This document shows, piece by piece, positions 47,314 to 56,476 of a stretch of DNA of 64,000 nt. This DNA comes from Methylobacterium tardum. GTDB taxonomy: Bacteria > Pseudomonadota > Alphaproteobacteria > Rhizobiales > Beijerinckiaceae. The position numbers and the translations under genes are program-made. Where the stretch lies: positions 2,698,001-2,762,000 of the forward strand of contig NZ_CP097484.1 of NCBI RefSeq assembly GCF_023546765.1, given 5' to 3'. The notes beneath the pieces were generated by a model. That model had not been told where the DNA came from, made no database searches, and saw nothing but the letters and a program-made list of their open reading frames with translations. The stretch's first letter is position 1. Every line of letters begins with the position of its first letter.

Positions 47314-48903
47314 TTACTCCGCGGCGACCTTATGGGCCTGCGAGCCGTCCGAGTAGGTCTCGGATTGCAGGCGCTTGCCCGGGGCGGCGCGGCCCGGCAG
47401 CGGCGGCAGGGCCTTGGCCTTCTCCAGATCGATGCCGGCACCCTCGGCGACGCGGCGGCCGTAATCCTCGTCGGCGTGCCAGAAGTGCCAGACCATCCGC
47501 AGCTGGATGGCTTCCGGGCACTGCTTCATGTCGCCGACCAGGTTGGCGATCAGGTCCTCGCGCTCCCAATCCTCGAACGAGCGGTAACGCGCGCCGGCCT
47601 GGGTGTAGTCGTCCTCGGTGCGCGAGGTCTGGTAGCGGCCGAGATTGCCTTGGACAGGCTGATGGTAGTCCTTGGCGGGCTTGGGCGCCTCGCGCAGGCC
47701 CTCGGCCAGCGTCGACGGCTCGTAGTTGATGTGCTTGTTCGGGCCGGTGCCGTCGACCCCGTAGGTCATCTGGCCATCCCGCTGGTTGGAATAGACCTTC
47801 ACGCCGGGCTGCGGCGCGTTGATCGGGAGCTGCAGGTAGTTGGCGCCGACGCGGTAGCGCTGCGTGTCCGAGTAGGACAGCGTCCGGCCCTGCAGCATCT
47901 TGTCGTCCGAGAAGTCGATGCCGTCGACCAGCACGCCGGTACCGAAGGCCGACTGCTCGACCTCGGCGAAGAAGTTGTCCGGCACGCGGTCAAGCACCAT
48001 CCGGCCGCACTTCAGCAGCGGGAACTGATCCTCGGGCCAGCGCTTCGTGTCGTCCAGCGGGTCGAACGAGAGATGGTCGTTCGGGCCGTCCGGCATGATC
48101 TGCACGGCGAATTCCCACTCGGGGAAGTTGCCGGCCTTGATGTTGTCGTACAGGTCGCGGGTCGCGTGGCCGACATCCTTGGCCTGGATCTCGGAGGCTT
48201 GGCTCGAGGTCAGGTTCCGGACGCCCTGCTTGGGGATCCAGTGGAACTTGCAGAGCACCGCCTCGCCCTGGTCGTTGACCAGCTTGTAGGTGTTGACGCC
48301 CGAGCCTTCCATCTCGCGGTAATTGGCCGGGATGCCCCACGGCGACTTCAGCCAGGTCACCATGTGGATCGCTTCGGGGTGCTGGGCCACGAAGTCGAAG
48401 AAGCGCCACGCCTCCTGGCGGTTCGTCACCGGATCCGGCTTGAACGCGTGGATCATGTCGGGGAACTTGATCGCGTCGCGGATGAAGAAGACCTTGAGGT
48501 TGTTGCCCACGAGGTCCCAGTTGCCGTCGACGGTCTTAAACTTGACCGCGAAGCCGCGCGGATCGCGCTCGGTCTCCGGGCTCTCCTTGGCGCCGGCGAC
48601 GGTCGAGAAGCGCACGAACATCGGCGTCTTCACGCCGGTCTCGTTCAGCACGCGGGCGCGGGTGTACTTGGAGGCCGGCTCGTCGCCGATCTTGCCGTAG
48701 GCCTCGAACCAGCCATGGGCGCCGGCGCCGCGGGCGTGGACGACGCGCTCCGGGATCCGTTCACGGTCGAAATGCGTGATCTTCTCGATGAACTGGTAGT
48801 TCTCGAGCGTCGCCGGGCCCCGCTCGCCGACCGTGCGGGTGCTCTGGTTGTCGCGGACCGGATGGCCCTGGCGGGTGGTCAGGATCGGGCGTTGATCGCT
48901 CAT
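47314..48903 (-). CDS. katA: Heme catalase
   Basis: 529 aa, monofunctional catalase family. The distal His is in [18 protein letters not shown], the Asn in FVRFSTVAG...[17 protein letters not shown], and the proximal heme Tyr region in [19 protein letters not shown]. Length and the short C-terminal tail indicate a small-subunit enzyme. It degrades hydrogen peroxide to water and oxygen. It is divergent from oxyR, and a palindromic OxyR-type site lies between them, so peroxide induction is likely. [16 protein letters not shown] is the standard N-terminus. Confidence 0.94.
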   Translation of the reverse strand: MSDQRPILTTRQGHPVRDNQSTRTVGERGPATLENYQFIEKITHFDRERIPERVVHARGAGAHGWFEAYGKIGDEPASKYTRARVLNETGVKTPMFVRFSTVAGAKESPETERDPRGFAVKFKTVDGNWDLVGNNLKVFFIRDAIKFPDMIHAFKPDPVTNRQEAWRFFDFVAQHPEAIHMVTWLKSPWGIPANYREMEGSGVNTYKLVNDQGEAVLCKFHWIPKQGVRNLTSSQASEIQAKDVGHATRDLYDNIKAGNFPEWEFAVQIMPDGPNDHLSFDPLDDTKRWPEDQFPLLKCGRMVLDRVPDNFFAEVEQSAFGTGVLVDGIDFSDDKMLQGRTLSYSDTQRYRVGANYLQLPINAPQPGVKVYSNQRDGQMTYGVDGTGPNKHINYEPSTLAEGLREAPKPAKDYHQPVQGNLGRYQTSRTEDDYTQAGARYRSFEDWEREDLIANLVGDMKQCPEAIQLRMVWHFWHADEDYGRRVAEGAGIDLEKAKALPPLPGRAAPGKRLQSETYSDGSQAHKVAAE

Positions 48904-49024
48904 GCGTACCGTCTCTCCATTTCGAAGGCTCTCGGCAGACGACGAGGCCAACCTGGAACCGTTCTGGTGAATGGTTATGACCCCGGCGTGACCCCGAGGC
49001 AAATGCATCGTCGCAAAGGTTGTG

Positions 49025-49039
49025 ATAGGCGCAGCCTAT
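49025..49039. promoter_or_regulatory. OxyR/LysR-type binding site in the katA-oxyR region
   Basis: ATAG-GCGCAGC-CTAT is the ATAG-N7-CTAT half-operator known for OxyR. The last bases overlap the oxyR ATG (ATG at 49038), which suggests autoregulation. A second half-site upstream is not evident, so full OxyR occupancy at the katA promoter is unproven. Confidence 0.6.
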
Positions 49040-49973
49040 GAATCTCGCCGGCTTGTCGCTCCGCGACCTCGAATACGTCGTCGCCGTGGCGGACGAGGGG
49101 CATTTCGGTCGGGCCGCCGAGCGCTGCAACGTGAGCCAGCCGACTCTCAGCGTGCAGGTCCGTAAACTGGAAACCGCGCTGGGCCTGACTTTGTTCGAGC
49201 GCTCCAATCGGCGGGTCCTGCTGACGGAGGCCGGGCAGGCGATCGTCCGGCAGGCACGGGTGGTCCTGTCGGAGGCGCAGCGTCTGCTGGCTTTCGCCAG
49301 CGAGGGGCGCGGCTCGCCGCTGACGGGGCGGCTGGTCCTGGCGGCGATCCAGACTTTGGGCCCCTACTTCTTCCCGCTGGTGCTGCGTCCGCTGCGCGAG
49401 CAGTACCCGTTGCTGATGCTGTCGCTGTCCGAATCGCGCACCGCCGAGATCGCCGAAGGCCTGCGCGACGGCCGCATCGATGCGGCGCTGATCTCGTTGC
49501 CCTTGCCGCTGCACGGGCTCGCCGTCTCGCCGCTCTTCGTCGAGCCGTTCTGGTTGGCCTGCCCGGCCGAGCACGCCCTCGCCCGGGGCGGTGCGCTCTC
49601 GGCAACCGAGATCGCCGGGCCGGACCTGTTGCTCCTCGACGAGGGCAATTGCCTGCGCGACCAGGCGATCGCGGCCTGCGGCGCCGGCTCGTCGGTCGGA
49701 CGGCACGCCACGAGCCTCGAGACCCTGCGCTCGATGGTGGCGGCGGGCGCCGGCTACACACTGCTCCCGGCTCTGGCCGTGCCCTCCGGCCCCGATCCGA
49801 CCGGGCTGACGGTGACGCGGGCCTTCGACGTCGACGGGCCGGGGCGGACCATCGCGCTGGTCTGGCGGGCGAGCGACCCACGCGCCGCCGGGCTGGCGAA
49901 CCTCGCCGCGTTCTTCCGCGCGCATGCACCCCCGGGCACGGCGGCCTGCCGCGACGGGGATGCGGTGGCGTGA
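49038..49973 (+). CDS. oxyR: OxyR, LysR-type hydrogen-peroxide regulator
   Basis: 311 aa. N-terminal winged helix (LSLRDLEYVVAVADEGHFGRAAERCNVSQPTLSVQVRKLE) and a LysR substrate domain. LLDEGNCLRDQAIAACG places two cysteines nine residues apart (Cys205 and Cys214), matching the Cys199/Cys208 pair of the E. coli redox switch. Divergent orientation to katA fits control of peroxide defence. Confidence 0.93.
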   Translation: MNLAGLSLRDLEYVVAVADEGHFGRAAERCNVSQPTLSVQVRKLETALGLTLFERSNRRVLLTEAGQAIVRQARVVLSEAQRLLAFASEGRGSPLTGRLVLAAIQTLGPYFFPLVLRPLREQYPLLMLSLSESRTAEIAEGLRDGRIDAALISLPLPLHGLAVSPLFVEPFWLACPAEHALARGGALSATEIAGPDLLLLDEGNCLRDQAIAACGAGSSVGRHATSLETLRSMVAAGAGYTLLPALAVPSGPDPTGLTVTRAFDVDGPGRTIALVWRASDPRAAGLANLAAFFRAHAPPGTAACRDGDAVA

Positions 49974-50130
49974 GGCGCTGCGTTCCGGCCGATCAGGCCA
50001 CGCGCCCATGGCCTTCCCAACGACACCCTCCTTCGAGGCGGCTCACGCAGCACCTCAGCATGAGGATGTGAATAGGAACGCTGCGCGAAAACGGTCTATC
50101 TGGCCTCCGCGAAAGCCACGGAGCGGACCG

Positions 50131-51618
50131 ATGCGGCGCACGACGATCTGGGCGGTTCTGGCGCTGCTCGCCCCCGGTGCCCGTGCCGAGCCCCGGGACA
50201 CGTTCGCCCGCATCGACGCGATCGACCGCGCCTCGCTGGTGATGACGGTGGAGACCGGTATCGTCCCGCGCAGCCTTGGGGCGACCATCGCCCGCGCCCT
50301 CGATCAGGTCGCCGCCGATGCCGCCAAGCCGGGGGCCGAGCGTCCCGACGACTACCTGAAGATCGAGCCGCTGATCACCGCCATCGCCGGTCCGGATGCC
50401 ACGCGTATGCATTCCGGCCGCAGCCGCCAGGACATCATCCCGACGGTGCTGAAACTGGAGCAGCGCGACCGCCTCCTCGCCCTGGCCGAGACCCTGGATG
50501 CGGCCCGCGCGGCCCTGCTCACGGTGGCGGAGCGCGAGGCGGACACGATCATCCCCGCCTACACCAACGGCGTGCAGGCGCAGCCGACGACCCTCGGCCA
50601 CTATCTCCTCGGCTATGCAGGGGCGCTCGCGCGCGACGCGGACCGCCTGCGCGAGACCTGGGCGCGCCTGAACCTGTCGCCCCTCGGCGCGGCGGCGCTC
50701 GGAACGTCGAGCTTCCCGGTGGATCGCAGGCGCCTGGCGGATCTGCTCGGGTTCGATGCGCCCGTGGAGAACAGCTATGACGCGGGCCAGCTCGCGCCGC
50801 TGGATATGGGCCTGGAACTGACCGGGCTCGCGGCGAATCTCGCCACCACCGCCGGGAGCTTCGCGCAGGATCTCTACGCGCAGTATCACCAGACCCGGCC
50901 GTGGATCCTGCTGCGCGAGGGCGCGCTGACGGGCCCGAGCAGCATCATGCCGCAGAAGCGCAATCCGGTGGCGCTCTACGGGCTGCGCATGAAAGCAAGT
51001 GACGTGGTCGGTGCCGCGCAGGCCTTCGTGATCATGGCGCACAACGTCGATTCGGGCATGCCGGACTACAAGCGCAACCAGGCCGAGCCGCCGGGCCGGA
51101 CTCTCGCCGAGGCCGCCGAGATGTGCCGGCGCTGGACCCGCGTGCTGGACGGGTTGGTCGTGGACCGGGCGCGGGCCGCCGACGAGGTCGCGGCGGATTA
51201 CGCGACGACCACCGAACTCGCCGACACGCTCCAGCGCGAGGCGGACGTGCCGTTCCGGCTCGGCCACCACTTCGCGTCCGAACTCGTGAGCTACGGCCGC
51301 GGCCACGACCTGCGCCCGGCCGATCTCCCGTTCCCGGAGGTGCAGAAGATCTACGCCGAGGCCGCCGCCGGGTCCGGGCTGAAGCCGGAGCTGCCCCTCG
51401 ACGAGGCCCGCTTCCGGGCGGCGCTGTCGGCGCGGGGCATGATCGATGCCGCCAAGGGCCTCGGCGGACCGCAGCCCGCCGAGATCCGGCGCATGCTCGG
51501 CGTCGCCCGGGCGCGGCTGGAGACGGACCGGGGCTGGCTCGAGAGCCGGCGCCAGAGCCTGACCGATGCCCGGGCGCGCCTCGACAAGGCCTTCGCGGCC
51601 CTGACGCAGGAGCCTTGA
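50131..51618 (+). CDS. Exported fumarase/argininosuccinate-lyase superfamily protein
   Basis: 495 aa. An N-terminal Sec signal (MRRTTIWAVLALLAPGARA, cut before EPRDTF) precedes an argininosuccinate-lyase-like helical bundle. Family positions are ATRMHSGRSRQDI, AQPTTLGHYLLGY and the signature GPSSIMPQKRNP around residue 268. Cytosolic ASL has no signal peptide, so a periplasmic role on another substrate is inferred. The ATG was chosen because it starts the leader; the frame stays open upstream through non-coding sequence. Nothing nearby belongs to arginine synthesis. Confidence 0.82.
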   Translation: MRRTTIWAVLALLAPGARAEPRDTFARIDAIDRASLVMTVETGIVPRSLGATIARALDQVAADAAKPGAERPDDYLKIEPLITAIAGPDATRMHSGRSRQDIIPTVLKLEQRDRLLALAETLDAARAALLTVAEREADTIIPAYTNGVQAQPTTLGHYLLGYAGALARDADRLRETWARLNLSPLGAAALGTSSFPVDRRRLADLLGFDAPVENSYDAGQLAPLDMGLELTGLAANLATTAGSFAQDLYAQYHQTRPWILLREGALTGPSSIMPQKRNPVALYGLRMKASDVVGAAQAFVIMAHNVDSGMPDYKRNQAEPPGRTLAEAAEMCRRWTRVLDGLVVDRARAADEVAADYATTTELADTLQREADVPFRLGHHFASELVSYGRGHDLRPADLPFPEVQKIYAEAAAGSGLKPELPLDEARFRAALSARGMIDAAKGLGGPQPAEIRRMLGVARARLETDRGWLESRRQSLTDARARLDKAFAALTQEP

Positions 51619-51740
51619 GGCAAGAGCCCTGACGGCCGCGCACGGCCGCCGTGCCGAAACTCTGCCGCGACAGGGCCAAGATTGCGCTATAGCGCGCCTG
51701 ACGCCCGACGGTCCTTGCGGGCACCTCCTCGTCGGTCGCC

Positions 51741-52796
51741 TTGCTCTCTCCCCGCACACTCGGCCTCTGGGCCGCCCTCATCGCTGCGTCCGCGCTCATC
51801 TCCTACGGCTTGGTGCGCGCGCAGTTTCCGGCCGCACTGCTGCTCGGGCCGATGATCGGTGCCATCGCGTTCGGGGTCGGCGGCTCACGCCTGCGCGTGC
51901 CGCGCGCCGCCTTCCAGGCCTCGCAGGCGGCCATCGGCTGCCTCGTTGCGCACGCCGTCACGGGTCAGATCGCCCAGACCCTGCTGGAGGACGGACCGCT
52001 CATCGTCGCGGTCGTATTGGTGACCGTCGCGGTCAGCGGCCTCGTCGGATGGATTCTGACCCGCCTGCGGGTCCTCCCCGGCACCACTGCGGCCTGGGGC
52101 TCTTCGCCCGGCGGCGCCTCCGCCATGGTGGCGATGGCCGAGGATTTCGGCGCGGATCCGCGCCTCGTCGCCTTCATGCAGTATGTGCGCGTGGCCGCCG
52201 TGGTGTTCTCGGCCTCCCTGGCGGCGCGCTTCCTGATGGAGACCCCGGTTCCGGGTGCCGCCGCGGGGGCCGGCGAGGTGACCGGGCCGCTCTCCCTCCT
52301 GGCGACGCTCGCAGTCGCCGTCGTGGGCGCCGGGGCGGCGCTCGCCCTGCGGGTCCCGGCCGGCGCGCAGGTCGGCCCGATGGTGCTCGGCAGCTTGCTC
52401 CACGCCACCGGGCTCGTGCGCATGGCGCTGCCCGTGCCCCTTCTCGAGCTCGCCTATGCCTGCATCGGCGTCTATGTCGGCCTGCGCTTCACCCGCGAGA
52501 CCCTGCGGCTGACTTTCACGGCCCTGCCGGGGATCCTGGCGGCGACGTTCTCGGTGATTGCCCTCTGCGCCGCTTGGGGCTTTGGGCTGACCCTGCTGCT
52601 TCCGATCGACCTGCTGACCGCGGTGCTGGCGACGAGCCCCGGCGGCCTCGATTCCGTGGCGATCATCGCGGTCGGCTCGAAGGCCGACGTGTCCTTCGTG
52701 CTGGCGGTGCAGACGCTGCGCCTGTTCGTGGTGCTGCTCACCGGCCCGCTGCTCGCCAAGTGGATCAGCCGCTCCGTGCCGGAGGCGGCCCGATGA
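51741..52796 (+). CDS. AbrB-family membrane protein (PF05145-type)
   Basis: 351 aa with about 9-10 predicted helices in two repeated halves (e.g. LLLGPMIGAIAFGVGGSRL and VGPMVLGSLLHATGLV; SSPGGASAMVAMAEDFGADPRLVAFMQYVR and TSPGGLDSVAIIAVGSKADVSFVLAVQTLR). Despite the family name it is a membrane protein, not a DNA-binding AbrB. TTG start. Coupled by ATGA to dgkA. The role is unknown; transport is assumed. Confidence 0.8.
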   Translation: MLSPRTLGLWAALIAASALISYGLVRAQFPAALLLGPMIGAIAFGVGGSRLRVPRAAFQASQAAIGCLVAHAVTGQIAQTLLEDGPLIVAVVLVTVAVSGLVGWILTRLRVLPGTTAAWGSSPGGASAMVAMAEDFGADPRLVAFMQYVRVAAVVFSASLAARFLMETPVPGAAAGAGEVTGPLSLLATLAVAVVGAGAALALRVPAGAQVGPMVLGSLLHATGLVRMALPVPLLELAYACIGVYVGLRFTRETLRLTFTALPGILAATFSVIALCAAWGFGLTLLLPIDLLTAVLATSPGGLDSVAIIAVGSKADVSFVLAVQTLRLFVVLLTGPLLAKWISRSVPEAAR

Positions 52797-53140
52797 ACGC
52801 CCTGGTCCTCGCCTTTCTCAATTCCTGGCGCGGCCTGCGCCACGGGGCCCGCACCGAGCGGGCCGTGCGGCAGGAACTGGTCCTGCTGGCGCTCGGCGTG
52901 CCGGTCGCCCTGCTCCTCGGTGCGACGCTGTGGGTGCGCGTCGCGCTCATGGTCAGCCTGCTGCTGATGCTGGCGGCCGAGTTCCTCAACACCGCCGTCG
53001 AGAAGCTCTGCGACCACGTCCATCCGGGCCACCATCCGATGATCGGCACCGTGAAGGACCTCGCCTCCGCCGGCACCTTCATGGCTCAGGTGGCGGCGCT
53101 GCTGGTCTGGGTGGCGGCGCTGATCGAGCGACTGGGCTGA
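52793..53140 (+). CDS. dgkA: Diacylglycerol kinase, prokaryotic type
   Basis: 115 aa with three membrane helices. ERAVRQELVLLALGVPVA and EFLNTAVEKLCDHVHPGHHPMIGTVKDLASAGTFMAQ contain the conserved Glu, Asn and Lys residues of the DgkA active site. It phosphorylates diacylglycerol for lipid recycling. The start overlaps the upstream membrane gene. Confidence 0.93.
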   Translation: MNALVLAFLNSWRGLRHGARTERAVRQELVLLALGVPVALLLGATLWVRVALMVSLLLMLAAEFLNTAVEKLCDHVHPGHHPMIGTVKDLASAGTFMAQVAALLVWVAALIERLG

Positions 53141-53227
53141 TCTGCGCCAGGGGTGCGCGCTCGCATCTACGGGCCGGAGGGTCTATTGGGCCGGCATAGC
53201 CCCGCAGATCGGCCGAGACCCCACACC

Positions 53228-54757
53228 GTGACGGACTACATCCGCAAGATCCTCACCGCCCGCGTCTACGACGTGGCGATCGAGAGCCCGCTCGACGCAA
53301 TGCCGCGCCTCACGCAGCGGCTGGGCCGGCGGGTGCTGCTCAAGCGCGAGGATCTGCAGCCGGTCTTCTCGTTCAAGCTGCGGGGCGCCTACAACAAGAT
53401 GTCGGGCCTGAGCGCGGACCAGATCGCCCGCGGCGTGGTCTGCGCTTCGGCGGGCAATCACGCGCAGGGCGTGGCGCTGGCCGCCGCCAAGCTCGGCGCC
53501 CGGGCGGTGATCGTGATGCCGCGGACCACGCCCTCCATCAAGGTCGATGCCTGCCGGGCCCGCGGTGCCGAGGTGGTGCTGCACGGCGACGCCTTCGGCG
53601 AGGCGCTGGCCCAGGCCAAGATCCTCGAGGCCGAGCAGGGCCTGACCTTCCTGCACCCGTTCGGCGATCCCGACGTGATCGCCGGCCAGGGTACGATCGG
53701 CAAGGAGATCCTCGAGCAGCATACCGGACCGATCGAGGCGATCTTCGTGCCGGTGGGCGGTGGCGGGTTGGCCGCCGGGATCGCGACCTTCGTGAAGTAC
53801 CTGCGGCCCGGCACGAAGGTGATCGGCGTCGAGCCCGAGGATGCCGCCTGCATGGCTGCGGCACTGGCCGCCGGCACGCGGGTCAGCCTGCCCTCCGTCG
53901 GCTTGTTCGCCGACGGCGTCGCCGTGCGTCAGGCCGGCGAGGAGACCTTCCGGCTCTGCCGCGAGCATCTCGACGAGGTCATCACCGTCGACACCGACGC
54001 CATGTGCGCGTCCGTCAAGGATATCTTCGGCGATACCCGCGCCGTGTCCGAGCCGTCCGGCGCGCTGAGCTTGGCCGGCGCGAAGCTCTATGCCGAGCGC
54101 GAGGGCGGCGACGGCACGCTGATCGCCATCTCGTCGGGGGCCAACCTCAACTTCGACCGCCTGCGCCACATCGCCGAGCGGGCGGAGATCGGCGAGCAGC
54201 GGGAAGTCCTGATCGGGGTGACGATCCCGGAGCGGCCTGGCGCCTACCGGGCCTTCATCCAGGCGCTGGGTCCGCGCGCCGTCACCGAGTTCAACTACCG
54301 CCACGCCCCCGGCGCCGAGGCGCAGATCTTCGTGGGCATCAACGTCAGCGGGGGCAAGCGCGAGAAGCAGGCGCTGATCGGCTCCCTGCGCGAGGCCGGC
54401 TACCGGGTCCTCGACATGAGCGACAACGAGATGGCCAAGGTCCATGTCCGCTACATGGTCGGCGGCCGGGCCGTCGGGGTCGCGCACGAGCGGCTGTTCC
54501 GCTTCCAGTTCCCGGAGCGGCCGGGCGCGCTGATGAAGTTCCTCGAGGCGCTAGGCCCGGACTTCGACATCACGCTGTTCCATTACCGCAATCACGGCGC
54601 CGATTACGGCCGGGTGCTAGCCGGCATCGCGGTGCCGCCGGGCGAACGGGCCCGGTTCGACGCGGTCATCGAGGCGCTCGGCTACCCGGCCACGGACGAG
54701 ACCGAGAACCCGGCCTACCGCCTGTTCCTCGACGGCGAGGGTGCCGGCGCGGCGTGA
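53228..54757 (+). CDS. ilvA: Threonine ammonia-lyase (biosynthetic), IlvA
   Basis: 509 aa, GTG start (MTDYIRKILTARVYDVA). The PLP domain carries FSFKLRGAYNKMSGL (Schiff-base lysine), SAGNHAQGVALAA and VGGGGLAAGIATFVKYL. Two C-terminal ACT-like domains (VLIGVTIPERPGAYRAF and FRFQFPERPGALMKFLEALG) mark the isoleucine-feedback-regulated biosynthetic form. It makes 2-oxobutanoate for isoleucine. It follows dgkA by 87 bp and is probably transcribed alone. Confidence 0.93.
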   Translation: MTDYIRKILTARVYDVAIESPLDAMPRLTQRLGRRVLLKREDLQPVFSFKLRGAYNKMSGLSADQIARGVVCASAGNHAQGVALAAAKLGARAVIVMPRTTPSIKVDACRARGAEVVLHGDAFGEALAQAKILEAEQGLTFLHPFGDPDVIAGQGTIGKEILEQHTGPIEAIFVPVGGGGLAAGIATFVKYLRPGTKVIGVEPEDAACMAAALAAGTRVSLPSVGLFADGVAVRQAGEETFRLCREHLDEVITVDTDAMCASVKDIFGDTRAVSEPSGALSLAGAKLYAEREGGDGTLIAISSGANLNFDRLRHIAERAEIGEQREVLIGVTIPERPGAYRAFIQALGPRAVTEFNYRHAPGAEAQIFVGINVSGGKREKQALIGSLREAGYRVLDMSDNEMAKVHVRYMVGGRAVGVAHERLFRFQFPERPGALMKFLEALGPDFDITLFHYRNHGADYGRVLAGIAVPPGERARFDAVIEALGYPATDETENPAYRLFLDGEGAGAA

Positions 54758-54770
54758 GCCGGCACCCCGG

Positions 54771-55430
54771 TCATTCGTCCGCCTCCTCTGCCGCCGTCAC
54801 GTCGGGCATAGCCCGCAGCTTCGCGGCGATCGCCTCGAAGCTCGTGCGGGACAGGCGGACAAAGGTCACGGTGACTTCGTCAAAGTCCGGGTCGGCGCTC
54901 GGGCGGACCGTGAAGGTCCGTACCCGCGAGGCGCGCTCGCCGGTCGCCGCCTGCAGGGTGTCGATCGACAGCGCACCCTTGCGCGCGGTGAGTCGCAGGG
55001 TCTGGGCCCGCATCCGGTCGCGCCAGCGCTCCTCGAAAGGCTTCACCCCGGCCAGGATGCCGACGATCAGCGCCGTGGCGGCGAGCGCCGGCACGTAGAG
55101 CCCGCTGCCGATGGCGAGCCCGATCGCCGCCACGCCCCAGAGGCTGGCCGCCGTGGTCAGGCCCTTCACGACCTCGCCGCGCAGCAGGATCGTGCCGGCC
55201 CCGAGAAAGCCGATGCCGGACACCACCTGTGCGGCGATACGGGACGGGTCGAGCACGACATGGTCGGTCCCGAGCACGTCGGCGAAGCCGAAGGCTGAGA
55301 CCAGCATGATCAGGCACGAGCCGACGCAGACCAGCATGTGGGTCCGCAGACCCGCCGCCCAGAGCAGGCGCTCGCGTTCCAGGCCGATCACACTGCCGAA
55401 CAGTGCCGCCAGCGCCAGCCGGGCTACCAT
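54771..55430 (-). CDS. MgtC/SapB-family membrane protein
   Basis: 219 aa. The N-terminus ALAALFGSVIGLERERLLWAAGLRTHMLVCVGSCLIM and VSGIGFLGAGTILLRGEVVKGLTTAASLWGVAAIG is the MgtC hydrophobic domain. A C-terminal soluble ACT-like part (RVRTFTVRPSADPDFDEVTVTFV) follows. A CTG at 55448 has a GGGAGG ribosome-binding site at good spacing, so the true start may be six codons upstream. MgtC proteins relate to magnesium limitation and virulence. Confidence 0.87.
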   Translation of the reverse strand: MVARLALAALFGSVIGLERERLLWAAGLRTHMLVCVGSCLIMLVSAFGFADVLGTDHVVLDPSRIAAQVVSGIGFLGAGTILLRGEVVKGLTTAASLWGVAAIGLAIGSGLYVPALAATALIVGILAGVKPFEERWRDRMRAQTLRLTARKGALSIDTLQAATGERASRVRTFTVRPSADPDFDEVTVTFVRLSRTSFEAIAAKLRAMPDVTAAEEADE

Positions 55431-55512
55431 CTCCGCGTTGCCGATCAGGTCCGCCTCCCATCATCCGCCATGTGCGAAAGCGGACGATCCTTGCGGATTT
55501 TGAGCCGGCTTA

Positions 55513-56451
55513 TCAAGCGATGCCGAGGGCGGCCTTCTCGACCTCGTAGGCGGCTCGGACGGCGGCGGCCCCGTAGCTCCGCTCCAGGCGCCGGACGGTG
55601 AAATGCGCCCGCGCGGTCCCCTGGAAGTGGTTCATGAAGGCGGTGTTGACCGCCGCGCCGCCGAAAGCCCCCAGGATCGGCACGGCCTGCGCCGCAACCT
55701 TCTGCGAGACCACAAGGCCGAACCGCGCCGCGATCTGCGCGGTGAAGCGGATCAGCGCGGGGGCAGATTGATCGAGCAGGGTCTTGCTGCCGGCGTAGCG
55801 GGCCGCTTCCGCCAGCGTCTTGGCGAGGGCTGCCCGGACCGCGAAGTAGCCGCTCTCGGTCAGCGGCGAGCCCGCCTCCGGCTCGGCAGCGGTGCGGCCG
55901 CCCAGTGCGAAGACCTGAACGCAGGCGAGCGCGCCCTCGGGCGTCTCCAGATCCTCGCCCTCCTCGCGGGCGATCTCCGCGATGGAGCGGAGCATCAGGG
56001 TGGTGGAGACCGGCAGCTCGACGGCCAGCGTCGTGAGCCCGAAGGCTCCGCCGACCGCGCCGGAAAGGGCCACCATCGCCTTGTGCTTGGCCTCTCCCGA
56101 CCCGAGCAGGCGCGCGAGCCGGCCCTCGATCTTCCCGGCGGCCGAGCCGAAATCCCCGCCTTCGGCCGGAACGAGTTCCTTGCGCGGGAGGGTGGCCAGG
56201 GCAACGCGCATCGCGCCGCGCATGGCGGCCTCGGTGCTGCGGCCGACCGCCTCAGTGACCGGGGCGGGCAGCGAGCGGCCGATGATGTCGAGTGGGGCGC
56301 CCGCCGCCGCGGAGAGGCGGGCCGCGAGGCTCGGGCGCTCCAGGACCTGAACGGCCCTGCGCAGGGCCGCCAGATCCGCTTCGCTCAGGACCGTCTCTGG
56401 GGCCGCTGCCGGCAGCGTCTCGCCGGCGAGGGTGAGGTCGCTCGTGCTCAT
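55513..56451 (-). CDS. EcsC-family protein
   Basis: 312 aa. KAMVALSGAVGGAFGLTTLAVELPVSTTLMLRSIAEIAREEGEDL and LGAFGGAAVNTAFMNHFQGTARAHFTVRRLERSYG are the EcsC hallmark blocks. It is a largely hydrophobic helical protein of unknown function. The ATG is used; a TTG two codons earlier is possible. It shares orientation with ampG 25 bp upstream and mgtC downstream. Confidence 0.87.
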   Translation of the reverse strand: MSTSDLTLAGETLPAAAPETVLSEADLAALRRAVQVLERPSLAARLSAAAGAPLDIIGRSLPAPVTEAVGRSTEAAMRGAMRVALATLPRKELVPAEGGDFGSAAGKIEGRLARLLGSGEAKHKAMVALSGAVGGAFGLTTLAVELPVSTTLMLRSIAEIAREEGEDLETPEGALACVQVFALGGRTAAEPEAGSPLTESGYFAVRAALAKTLAEAARYAGSKTLLDQSAPALIRFTAQIAARFGLVVSQKVAAQAVPILGAFGGAAVNTAFMNHFQGTARAHFTVRRLERSYGAAAVRAAYEVEKAALGIA

Positions 56452-56476
56452 CCGCAAATCCCTGGATTGATCCCGC

